Shown piece after piece: positions 13,339-20,825 of a stretch of DNA of 21,496 nt. The notes below the pieces were generated by a model. It did no database searches and had not been told where the DNA came from. It saw nothing but the letters and a program-made list of their open reading frames with translations. Source of the stretch: a bacterium (GTDB lineage Bacteria; ARS69); NCBI GenBank assembly GCA_025774865.1, contig JALGZO010000188.1, forward strand, positions 1 through 21,496, in the 5' to 3' direction. Position 1 is the first letter of the stretch, and each line of letters begins with the position of its first letter. The translations under genes were made by a program, and so were the position numbers.

Positions 13339-15488
13339 AGCCGCACTCGTTTCCGATCCGGTCCGTTCTCGCGGCGGCGACGACGCTCTTCGCGACGACG
13401 GCGTTCGCGGTGTCTCCCAAGTACTGGATCCACGACACGGCGGAAGAGTTTCTTCGCGGCGAGCCCGACGGGGTCTCGGTGATGGGCGAAGGGACGCTCC
13501 GGCTCGCGCCCAAGGTGGACAAGATCGCCGAGCGCGATGAGCCGTACGTCTGGGATCTCGCACGCGATCCTCGTAACGGTGACGTCTATCTCGGCACCGG
13601 TGACGACGGATTGGTCGTACGGGTTCGCGGTAGTGAATCGGAGAGCTTCTTCCAGGCCGCGACCCTGGAAGTGGTCTCGGTGATCGTGGGTGACGACGGA
13701 CGCGTTTACGTCGGGACCGCGCCGGAGGGCTTCGTGTACGTGATCACTCCGGACGGCGAAGGCGAGCTCATCTTCGACGCGGAAGAACTCTATGTCTGGG
13801 ACCTCGCGATCGGCCCTGATGGCATGCTCTACGCCGCGGTGGGGCCGGGCGGTTCCGTCTACCGGATCGATCCCCGATCCGGGAAATCGGAACGGTTCTT
13901 CCAAACCGACGACAATCACGTCGTCTGCCTCGCCTTCGACTCAAACGGGAACCTGCTCGTCGGAACGGAGGGGCGGGGTCTGGTCGTTCGCATCAAGCCC
14001 GACGGCGAGTCGCACGTGCTCCACGACTTCCCGCAGGGCGAAGTCGGAGCCGTGCTCCCCGGACCGGACGGAAGCGTGTGGGCGGCCGCCGCCGCGACCG
14101 CCGAGTCTCGCGACGAACCCACCCAGCCGGACCGGAACGCCGACGGCACCGGCATCGACTACATGTTCGAGATCACGCCTTCGACCGCCGGCGATGGCGT
14201 GCTGTATCGCATCGAGCCCGGGGGCGACGCGATGCGCGTATGGGAGTCCGGCCAGGGCGCGATCTACGATCTCGTGTGGAGCGGCGACGGGCGGATTCTC
14301 GCGACGACGGGTGACGACGGTGGAATCTACGAAGTGGACGTCGAAGGGCGGACCACGCTCGTCCTCGCGACCGAGGAGAATCAGGTGGTCGCCATCGAGC
14401 CCGATGACGATGGGGGCTTCCTGTACGCGACCGCCAATCCGTCGAGGCTCGTCCGGATCTCCTCCCGGTACCGGGACCAGGGCACGCTGGTGTCCGAGGT
14501 TCTCGACGCCCGCCACCTCGCGAAGTGGGGACGCATCGAGTGGACCGGCGAGAAAGGCGGAGGGAAGGTGTCGCTCTCGGTCCGCTCCGGCAACACCGAC
14601 GAGCCGGATGGAAGCTGGACGCAGTGGAGCAAGGGGATCGACGGCGGGTCCGGCACGCTCGCGTTTCTCGGAAAGGTCCGCTACCTGCAATGGCGCGCCA
14701 CTCTGGACGGGGGCGGCCGCGATACCCCGCTCGTCCGCCGTGTCCGCGTGTCCTCTCTCGAGAACAATCTGCCGCCGCTGGTCTCGGACGTGCGCGTCGT
14801 TCCGTCGGGTAACCGTTACTACGAGGATACTCCCGAGCTGCGCCCGCGCCCGCTCTTCCAGGCCCTTCCGGGAGGAGTCAAGGTGCAGTACTCGTACGAC
14901 CTCGGCGGCGAGCAGGAGCTTCCCGCGGAAGCGCGGGCGCCGTGGACGCACGGGTTGAGGCAAGTGTCCTGGAACGCGGTCGACCCGAACGAGGATTTCC
15001 TCATCTTCGATCTTTCGTACCGGCGGGAGGACGAGAAGCGCTGGAAACAGTTCGCCGAGAGCGTCGAGGGGCAGAACTACACGTTCAACGCGAAGGGAAT
15101 GCCCGACGGAAAGTACCGGATCCTCGTGTCCGCGAGCGACCGCCGGTTCAATCCGAATGACGAAAGGACGACCTCGCGGGAGAGCGAGTCGTTCATCGTC
15201 GACAACACCGCGCCCGGCTTCCGAGATGTGAAGCACCAGCATCGAGACGGCGAGATCAGCATTTCCGGTACCCTCAGCGACGAGCTCTCCGATCTCGTCC
15301 GGTTCGAAGTCTCCCTGAACGGGGAGGATTGGATCGACCGAGAGCCGACCGACGGCATCTTCGACTCTTCACGGGAGCAGTTCGAGCTGAAGCTCGAGGC
15401 GGTGGCGGGTGAGGAGCACTCGATCATCCTGCGCGGCACCGACCTCGCCGGGAACCTCGGCACGACTCGTGTCCTGATCCGACCATGA
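13335..15488 (+). CDS. Secreted beta-propeller protein with Ig-like C-terminal part
   Basis: 717 residues from a TTG start that sits in the overlap TTGA with the peptidase stop and has AAGGAG 5-6 bases ahead. Signal peptide: RSVLAAATTLFATTAFA. Residues ~70-380 contain about seven blade repeats with the pattern (V/L)-Y-x-G-T-x-x-x-G-x-(V/I)-x-(R/V)-(I/V), for example DVYLGTGDDGLVVRV, RVYVGTAPEGFVYVI, MLYAAVGPGGSVYRI and RILATTGDDGGIYEV. A roughly 35-residue Asp/Pro-rich insertion interrupts the fifth blade. Residues ~395-475 (WGRIEWTGEKGGG ... SWTQWSKGIDGG ... YLQWRATL) look like a beta-sandwich domain, and ~480-717 look like Ig/fibronectin-like domains (SFIVDNTAPGF, SISGTLSDELSDLVRFEVSL). No catalytic residues stand out; propellers of this kind bind proteins or glycans. 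Translational coupling with the peptidase suggests the two work together. It could also be a stand-alone envelope protein. Confidence 0.8.
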   Translation: MKPHSFPIRSVLAAATTLFATTAFAVSPKYWIHDTAEEFLRGEPDGVSVMGEGTLRLAPKVDKIAERDEPYVWDLARDPRNGDVYLGTGDDGLVVRVRGSESESFFQAATLEVVSVIVGDDGRVYVGTAPEGFVYVITPDGEGELIFDAEELYVWDLAIGPDGMLYAAVGPGGSVYRIDPRSGKSERFFQTDDNHVVCLAFDSNGNLLVGTEGRGLVVRIKPDGESHVLHDFPQGEVGAVLPGPDGSVWAAAAATAESRDEPTQPDRNADGTGIDYMFEITPSTAGDGVLYRIEPGGDAMRVWESGQGAIYDLVWSGDGRILATTGDDGGIYEVDVEGRTTLVLATEENQVVAIEPDDDGGFLYATANPSRLVRISSRYRDQGTLVSEVLDARHLAKWGRIEWTGEKGGGKVSLSVRSGNTDEPDGSWTQWSKGIDGGSGTLAFLGKVRYLQWRATLDGGGRDTPLVRRVRVSSLENNLPPLVSDVRVVPSGNRYYEDTPELRPRPLFQALPGGVKVQYSYDLGGEQELPAEARAPWTHGLRQVSWNAVDPNEDFLIFDLSYRREDEKRWKQFAESVEGQNYTFNAKGMPDGKYRILVSASDRRFNPNDERTTSRESESFIVDNTAPGFRDVKHQHRDGEISISGTLSDELSDLVRFEVSLNGEDWIDREPTDGIFDSSREQFELKLEAVAGEEHSIILRGTDLAGNLGTTRVLIRP

Positions 15489-16021
15489 GCCGTCCAGCGG
15501 TGCTGCTCGATCGCGACGGCACGCTCAACGAGAGTCCCAAGGAGTACATCACGTCGGTCGACGACTTCGTGCCGATCCCCGGCGCGTTCGAGGCGGTGGG
15601 TCGGCTCTGTCGCGCGGGCTGGCCGGTCGTGCTCGCGACGAACCAGTCGTGTATCGGTCGCGGTATCGCCACCCGCGAGGAGGTCGATCGGGTGCACGCC
15701 GAGTGCGCCCGGATCGCGGCCGAGAGCGGCGGATCGTTCGAAGGATTCCACGTCTGTCCCCACGCGCCCGACGAAGGGTGCGCGTGTCGCAAGCCCCTGC
15801 CGGGCCTCCTGCTGGAGGCGGCGTCCGAGCACGACTACGATCTCTTCCGGTCGTTCGTCATCGGCGACTCGTTGCGCGACCTCGTCGCGGGTCGGTCCGC
15901 CGGAGCCACGTCGCTTCTCGTCCTCACGGGTCACGGTCGAGAGGCGCGCGCGGAGCACCCCGAACGCCTGACGTTCGAGACCGTCGTGGAAGCAATCGAC
16001 TGGATTCTTTCCCGCGCGTGA
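15485..16021 (+). CDS. gmhB: D-glycero-D-manno-heptose 1,7-bisphosphate 7-phosphatase (HAD, GmhB type)
   Basis: 178 residues, the usual length for GmhB. HAD motif I is LLDRDGTLNE with Asp 9 and Asp 11. Motif II is ATNQS (Thr 52). The zinc-binding loop typical of GmhB/HisB phosphatases is present as CPHAPDEGCACRKP, with ligands Cys 91, His 93, Cys 99 and Cys 101 and the motif III Lys at 103. Motif IV is VIGDSLRDL with Asp 128 and Asp 132. GmhB removes the 7-phosphate of heptose bisphosphate on the way to ADP- or GDP-heptose for cell-surface glycans. Histidinol-phosphatase has the same fold, so the substrate is a strong but not absolute call. The ATG overlaps the propeller stop (ATGA). No gmhA, hldE or gmhD gene is in view, so the rest of the pathway must be elsewhere. 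It could supply a heptose to the following transferases. Confidence 0.85.
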   Translation: MSRPAVLLDRDGTLNESPKEYITSVDDFVPIPGAFEAVGRLCRAGWPVVLATNQSCIGRGIATREEVDRVHAECARIAAESGGSFEGFHVCPHAPDEGCACRKPLPGLLLEAASEHDYDLFRSFVIGDSLRDLVAGRSAGATSLLVLTGHGREARAEHPERLTFETVVEAIDWILSRA

Positions 16022-16034
16022 TCTAGGAGCGAGG

Positions 16035-16766
16035 ATGCTTGACGCCGCCCCACGACTCTCAGTCGTGATCCCGGCCTACAACGAGGGGAAGCGGCTCAGA
16101 GCCACGCTCGAGCGTGTCCTCGAATGGACGGGGCAGTGGGGTGGGACGTTCGAGGTGCTCGTCGTCGACGACGGGAGCCGGGACGATACGTCCGCCATCG
16201 CGGGCGAGTTCGCGTCCAACCACGAGCACTTCGCGTTGCACCGACTGAGTCGGAATCGCGGCAAGGGAGCTGCCGTCCGCGAAGGGTTCGTGAGGAGTCG
16301 AGGCGAGTTCGTGCTGTTCTCCGATGCCGATCTTTCGACTCCGATCGAGGAGTACGAACGGCTTCAGGAAATCGTCGACGGGGGCGCGGATTTCGTGATC
16401 GCTTCTCGCGGTTTGCCGGGGTCCGACCTCGTCATTCGCCAGGTGTGGTACCGCGAGTGGATGGGGAAGACGTTCAACGGCTTCGTCCGTTTGCTGACCG
16501 GAATCCCGTTCCGCGACACGCAGTGCGGTTTCAAGCTGATTCGCGGACAGCCGGCGCGAGACGTCGCCCGGTTCATGAAAGAGGAAGGGTTCGCGTTCGA
16601 CGTGGAGCTCATTCTCCTCGCGAACCGTAAGGGATTGCGTATCCAGGAGCTCCCCGTGTCCTGGTCGAACGACGACGCGAGCCGGGTGAATCCCGTGACC
16701 GACTCGCTGCGCATGCTGGCGTCGCTGGCCCGGATTGTTGCGCGTACCGGGAGATACCGTGACTGA
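16035..16766 (+). CDS. Family 2 glycosyltransferase, dolichyl-phosphate glucosyl/mannosyltransferase-like
   Basis: 243 residues, a single GT-A domain. SVVIPAYNEGKRL is the first strand and loop, VLVVDDGSRDDT holds the DDGS motif (45-48), LSRNRGKGAAVREGF is the conserved R-N-x-G-K-G-x-A-V-x-x-G block, and LFSDADLSTPIEEYERL holds the metal-binding DAD (97-99). RDTQCGFKLIRG is the hallmark of ALG5/DPM1-type enzymes, which transfer a hexose from a nucleotide sugar to a polyprenyl phosphate at the cytoplasmic face. There are no transmembrane helices, as in ALG5-like soluble relatives. The start has TAGGAGCGAGG directly ahead of it. It lies 13 bases after gmhB and overlaps the next gene by 8 bases. 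The donor sugar cannot be told; the product would be a polyprenyl-phosphate sugar, the donor that GT-C transferases downstream use. Confidence 0.86.
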   Translation: MLDAAPRLSVVIPAYNEGKRLRATLERVLEWTGQWGGTFEVLVVDDGSRDDTSAIAGEFASNHEHFALHRLSRNRGKGAAVREGFVRSRGEFVLFSDADLSTPIEEYERLQEIVDGGADFVIASRGLPGSDLVIRQVWYREWMGKTFNGFVRLLTGIPFRDTQCGFKLIRGQPARDVARFMKEEGFAFDVELILLANRKGLRIQELPVSWSNDDASRVNPVTDSLRMLASLARIVARTGRYRD

Positions 16767-19134
16767 GGCGAGTGGCGTACCCGTGACGAGCCCCGGAAGC
16801 GTCGGTTTGAGCGAGCGGGTCATCGTGACGGCGGCGCTCACGCTGTTCATGCTGCTCGCGGTTCTTTCTCTGCGCGTCAAGAACCCGACGTTCGACGAGA
16901 CGGCCCACCTCGCGGCCGGAATCTCGTACGTGCAGACGCGGGACTTCCGCCTGAATCCGGAGCATCCTGCATTGACGAAACTGCTCGCGGGGGCGACGGC
17001 GACGATCGCCGGCGCGGGGCACTCGTACGACACCGTCGCCTGGCGCGACGCCGAGCAGTGGGACTTCGCGCGGGAGGCGCTCTACTCGCCCGGCTCGGAT
17101 TGGCGGCGCGTGCTCCAGGCGGGGCGCTTGCCGATGGTCGCGATCGGTGTGCTGCTCGGTGTCGTCCTGTGGGGGTGGGCGCGCGCCATGGCGGGCCCGG
17201 CCGCCGCCGCGATCGCGCTCGGGATCTACGCGTTTTCGCCGAACTTCCTCGCACACACGCGGCTCGTGACGACCGACGTGCCGCTCACGTTCACCGTCGT
17301 GGCGGCGACCGCGTGCCTCTGGGCGGCCTGGCGCACCGGGAAGCTCGGGTGGACGATCTCGGCGGCGTCCTTCGTGGGACTTTCCATGGTGACGAAGTTC
17401 TCGGCGTTTTCGTACGCACCGGCGTACATCGCACTCGCGGTTCTGCCGTCCGCCGCCCGCCCCTGGCGACGATCGCTCGTGCACGCCGGGGTCTTCGTCG
17501 CGGCGTCCTTCGTTCTGACCGAGCTCTTGGTCTTCGTCTGCTACGGATTCGCGTCCGACTGGATCACGATCCGGTCGCTCGGTCTGGAAGGCCGGGGCGT
17601 GAGTCCGGAAGGCATGAGTGGGCTCCGGCGGATCGCGCTCGAGATCATGGCGAGCGTTCCTTGGCCCTCCGCTGCGTTTGCGACGGGCCTGAAAGACATC
17701 ATCCTGTTCACCGAGGCGGGTCATCCCGTCTACCTCATGGGGATGCGCGGGGATCAGGGGTGGTGGTGGGCGCCGTTAGTGACGCTCGGCGTGAAGATGC
17801 CGCTTCCGATCCTGGCTCTGATCGGGGCCGCCATCGTGGCGATCGTGCGCTCGCCGACCCTTCGCCGCCGAGATCTCGTCTTTCTGATCGTCCCCGCGTT
17901 GCTCGTGCTGGTCACGAACGTCGCCGCGAATCTCGGGCTCGGGGTGCGTCACTTGATGCCGATGTTCCCGTTTCTCATGATCCTCGTGGGGTGGGCGTCC
18001 CGCGCTCTCCCGCGTGTGCTTGTCGTGGTGATGCTCCTCTGGCACGCCGTCGGGACCGTCGCGGCGCACCCGCACTACCTACCGTTCTTCAACGAGATCG
18101 CGCGAGCGACCGGGGGGGGAGCTCGCTGGCTCGGGGACTCGAATCTCGACTGGGGACAGGATCTCTCGGCGGCGGCTGAACGACTTCGCGAACGGGGGGC
18201 AACCGGAGCGATCCTCTGCTACTTCGGGACGGCAAGCCCGTTCGTCGAGGGTCTCGCGTGGCAGATCCTCCCGCCTACGCTGCGGGAGAAGGCGCGCGAT
18301 CCGTGGACGGAGTTGCCGACGGAGGGGCCGCAATGGCTCGCCGTGAGCGTGACGAACGCGCAGGGCATCTACTACCGAACGCCGGGCGACGAAGACCCGC
18401 TCGCGTGGCTCGAGGGGTTCGAGCCCGACGAAGTGGTGGGAGAAACGATCCGACTGTACGAAATCTCGACGATCGACGAAGTGCAACGCGGGCTCGTCGA
18501 GGTGTACGAGCGTCACGGTCTCCGGGAGGAGGCGCGCCGGGCCCTGATTCGCGTCGTCCGGGAAAGTCCTTACGACGGAGAATCGCGACGTGCCCTGATC
18601 GCGGCGTACCTGGCGGCCGGTGAGCTCGAGGAGGCTGAAGCGACGATCCTGCAGGCGCAAAATCCGAGTGTGGAGGAGGTGCTTCAGCTCGCGAACATCC
18701 GGAAGCAGCTCGGAAACGACGAGGGGATCCGGGAGGTGTACGAGTCGGGGCTCCGTGGATTCAAGTACGAGGCAGAAATCCACAACGAGTATGCGTGGTG
18801 GCTGCAGGAGAACGAACTCGACCTCGACAAGGCCCTTCAACTCGCGGCCCGCGCCGTCGAGTTGGGTCCCGGGGACTTCTACTATCTCGACACCCTCGCC
18901 ATGGTGCACCTCCGACGGCACGAGTACTGGGAGGCGCTCGAGGCGATCGATGCCGCGCTCGCGCTCCCCGGCGCCGACGTCGGGGAGATCCGCTGGCACC
19001 GGGTTCTCGTCCTGACCGGGCTGCGCCGCGATCGGGAGGCCGTCCGCGAGGCGGAGCGCATTCTCGACCGCGACGACATCTCGCCGGAGCTCGAAGAAGA
19101 GGTCGGGCTCTGGCTCTTCGAGGTCGATCGATGA
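16759..19134 (+). CDS. GT-C glycosyltransferase (PMT/ArnT-like) with C-terminal TPR-like tail
   Basis: 791 residues from a GTG start with GGGAG 5 bases ahead, overlapping the previous stop by 8 bases. The N-terminal ~450 residues are multi-pass membrane. After the first helix comes the GT-C catalytic signature NPTFDETAHLAAG with Asp 46 and Glu 47, and LNPEHPALTKLL at 65-76, the (P-x-H-P-x-L-x-K) motif of PMT/ArnT-like lipid-carrier-dependent transferases. GDSNLDWGQDLSAAAERL follows the last helices and is common in this subfamily. Residues ~575-791 are soluble and helical with TPR-like repeats (LVEVYERHGLREEARRALIR, RRALIAAYLAAGELEEAEAT, IHNEYAWWLQENELDLDKAL). It would use polyprenyl-phosphate sugar outside the inner membrane to glycosylate a protein, lipid or glycan. 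The preceding ALG5-like enzyme could make that donor. The acceptor is unknown; the TPR tail may bind it. Confidence 0.85.
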   Translation: MTEASGVPVTSPGSVGLSERVIVTAALTLFMLLAVLSLRVKNPTFDETAHLAAGISYVQTRDFRLNPEHPALTKLLAGATATIAGAGHSYDTVAWRDAEQWDFAREALYSPGSDWRRVLQAGRLPMVAIGVLLGVVLWGWARAMAGPAAAAIALGIYAFSPNFLAHTRLVTTDVPLTFTVVAATACLWAAWRTGKLGWTISAASFVGLSMVTKFSAFSYAPAYIALAVLPSAARPWRRSLVHAGVFVAASFVLTELLVFVCYGFASDWITIRSLGLEGRGVSPEGMSGLRRIALEIMASVPWPSAAFATGLKDIILFTEAGHPVYLMGMRGDQGWWWAPLVTLGVKMPLPILALIGAAIVAIVRSPTLRRRDLVFLIVPALLVLVTNVAANLGLGVRHLMPMFPFLMILVGWASRALPRVLVVVMLLWHAVGTVAAHPHYLPFFNEIARATGGGARWLGDSNLDWGQDLSAAAERLRERGATGAILCYFGTASPFVEGLAWQILPPTLREKARDPWTELPTEGPQWLAVSVTNAQGIYYRTPGDEDPLAWLEGFEPDEVVGETIRLYEISTIDEVQRGLVEVYERHGLREEARRALIRVVRESPYDGESRRALIAAYLAAGELEEAEATILQAQNPSVEEVLQLANIRKQLGNDEGIREVYESGLRGFKYEAEIHNEYAWWLQENELDLDKALQLAARAVELGPGDFYYLDTLAMVHLRRHEYWEALEAIDAALALPGADVGEIRWHRVLVLTGLRRDREAVREAERILDRDDISPELEEEVGLWLFEVDR

Positions 19135-20825
19135 CGCTTCGGCGGGGTCCTCGCGTCGCCGTCGCGGTCCTCGCCCTCGCGGCTCCCTACCTGCCGATCG
19201 CCGCCGGGGTGTCGCTCGGCGGGGGATTCGTCGCGGCGGCGATCGTCGGCGCCGCGGCGCTCGGGGCGCCGGGCACGGCCGGTCTCCTCTGGGGACGCGG
19301 GCGCGGCGTGGCGCGAAGGTTCGCGCACGCGCTCGGAGCAGTCGTACTCCTGAACGTCGCCGCGGCAGTGGGGTTGAAGCTGGCCGGGATCTCGCCGACC
19401 GCCGCGAGTTTCGCGGCGGCGCTCGGGGTGCTGACCATGGCGACCGGCGGAGCCGCCGTCGCACGCGGCAGCACGATGCCGGGACTCACGAAGGAGCCCG
19501 CGGGAATCGTCGTGGCCGTGATCGGCTGCGGGCTCGCGTGGCTCTCCGGCACCTACGTCGTGCCGCCGCTCGAGGATCAGGACATGGAGGTTCAGGGGAC
19601 CGCTTGGGGGCTCGCCAATGATCTCGAGCCGCTTTGTCTCACGAATCGGAGCACACTGTACTTCTTCGCGCACCCGCTCCTGCTGCACGCGCTCAACGCC
19701 TCGACCCTGACGCTGGCGGGTGAGCTTCCGATCGTGCGGCCCGCGTACGACGCGGCGGTCGCGGCGCGCGAAGCGTCGGGCGCGGTGGAACGGCCGCGGG
19801 GAGTCGTCGCGGCGTGGCGAGCGTTGCGAGCTCCGGAGGTTAGAGTCGATCGGAGCTTCGAATGGTTCCACGAAGTGTACAAGCCCTTCCTCGAGTCGCC
19901 GGCGCTGCTCGGGACGCGGACCCCGAACTGGGTGCTCGCCGGCGCCGTCGCGGTCCTGCTGTTCGCCGCGGCGAGGCGCTCGGGGGCGGGGGCGGGTGAC
20001 GCGGCGCTCGTCACCGTGACCTACGCGACGCTCCCCGAGATCTTCGTGCGCTCGGGGTACGGCGGCTACTACGTCCTGAGCGCGGCGACGATGCTCGCGG
20101 GAGCTTCGCTCGCGTCCGGCGACCAGGGTGGCGGGCGGTCCGGATACGTCGCCGGAGCACTCGCGATTCTCTCGAACCAGAAGGCGCTCGTCGTCGCGAT
20201 GGCCGTCGGCGCGTTCCGGACCATGGTGGCGGTCGCTCAGCGTCCGACGCGCCTCGCGGCGGCCGCGCCGTACGTTCTAGGCATCGTCGCCGGGGGAACG
20301 GCGTTCTGGGTCTACGGTTTGGCGATCGCCCCGAGCGAATTCGTGGCGGACCACGTGCTCGATCACGCCCTGAAGCGCTTTGCGGGCGGCGAAGTCACGA
20401 GCCGGGCGGGGCAGGCGGTCTACGCGTCGAGGCCGGGGATCTGGCTCGAGTTCGCACGGCACATGGGGGGGGGCTGGGTCATCCTCGCCGCGGCGGGGCT
20501 CACGCTCGGCTTGCGGCAAACGTGGCGGGAGGTCGCGGCCGAGCCGACGGGGGAGTCGTCCCGGGGATCGCTGGTCGCGATCCTGACGCTCTGGTCCATC
20601 GTCGGCGCCGTCGTATTCACCGCGACGGACTGGCGACAGACGAAGCATCTCTGTCTGATCGTGCCTGCGCTCTCGGTGTTGATCGCGGCGCTCTTTCCCG
20701 CCGCCCGCCCCCGACCGCGAATGATGCTGCGAGTCGGTCTCGTCCTGTCGTTCGCGTGGAACGTCCGCTGGCTCGTGCGACTCGCGAACGACTTCGACTC
20801 CTTCACGGTGACGCCGATATGGTGA
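19131..20825 (+). CDS. Multi-pass membrane protein, divergent GT-C glycosyltransferase-like
   Basis: 564 residues with about 11-13 hydrophobic segments, starting in an ATGA overlap with the GT-C gene. The first ~140 residues hold four or five helices of low complexity (Ala, Gly, Val). Then comes VVPPLEDQDMEVQGTAWGLA at 143-162, with acidic residues E148, D149, D151 and E153, and FFAHPLLLHALNA at 178-190. The pattern acidic pair, A-x-G-L, and H-P-x-L-x-H recalls the D-E ... H-P-x-L signature of the PMT/ArnT family in the first external loop. Later helices such as LAILSNQKALVVAMAVGAF and the conserved TDWRQTKHLCLIVPALSVL near the C-terminus are also PMT-like. If this is GT-C, the extra N-terminal helices are unusual. 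It might instead be a polymerase or an accessory protein. It overlaps the next gene by 7 bases. Confidence 0.6.
   Translation: MTLRRGPRVAVAVLALAAPYLPIAAGVSLGGGFVAAAIVGAAALGAPGTAGLLWGRGRGVARRFAHALGAVVLLNVAAAVGLKLAGISPTAASFAAALGVLTMATGGAAVARGSTMPGLTKEPAGIVVAVIGCGLAWLSGTYVVPPLEDQDMEVQGTAWGLANDLEPLCLTNRSTLYFFAHPLLLHALNASTLTLAGELPIVRPAYDAAVAAREASGAVERPRGVVAAWRALRAPEVRVDRSFEWFHEVYKPFLESPALLGTRTPNWVLAGAVAVLLFAAARRSGAGAGDAALVTVTYATLPEIFVRSGYGGYYVLSAATMLAGASLASGDQGGGRSGYVAGALAILSNQKALVVAMAVGAFRTMVAVAQRPTRLAAAAPYVLGIVAGGTAFWVYGLAIAPSEFVADHVLDHALKRFAGGEVTSRAGQAVYASRPGIWLEFARHMGGGWVILAAAGLTLGLRQTWREVAAEPTGESSRGSLVAILTLWSIVGAVVFTATDWRQTKHLCLIVPALSVLIAALFPAARPRPRMMLRVGLVLSFAWNVRWLVRLANDFDSFTVTPIW

Noticed and set aside
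13941-15242. 433-codon minus-strand open frame opposite the propeller gene.
   Set aside because: Antisense shadow; the plus frame has clear repeats and signal peptide.
18079-19464. 461-codon minus-strand frame opposite the GT-C gene.
   Set aside because: Arg-rich antisense shadow across two well-supported plus-strand genes.
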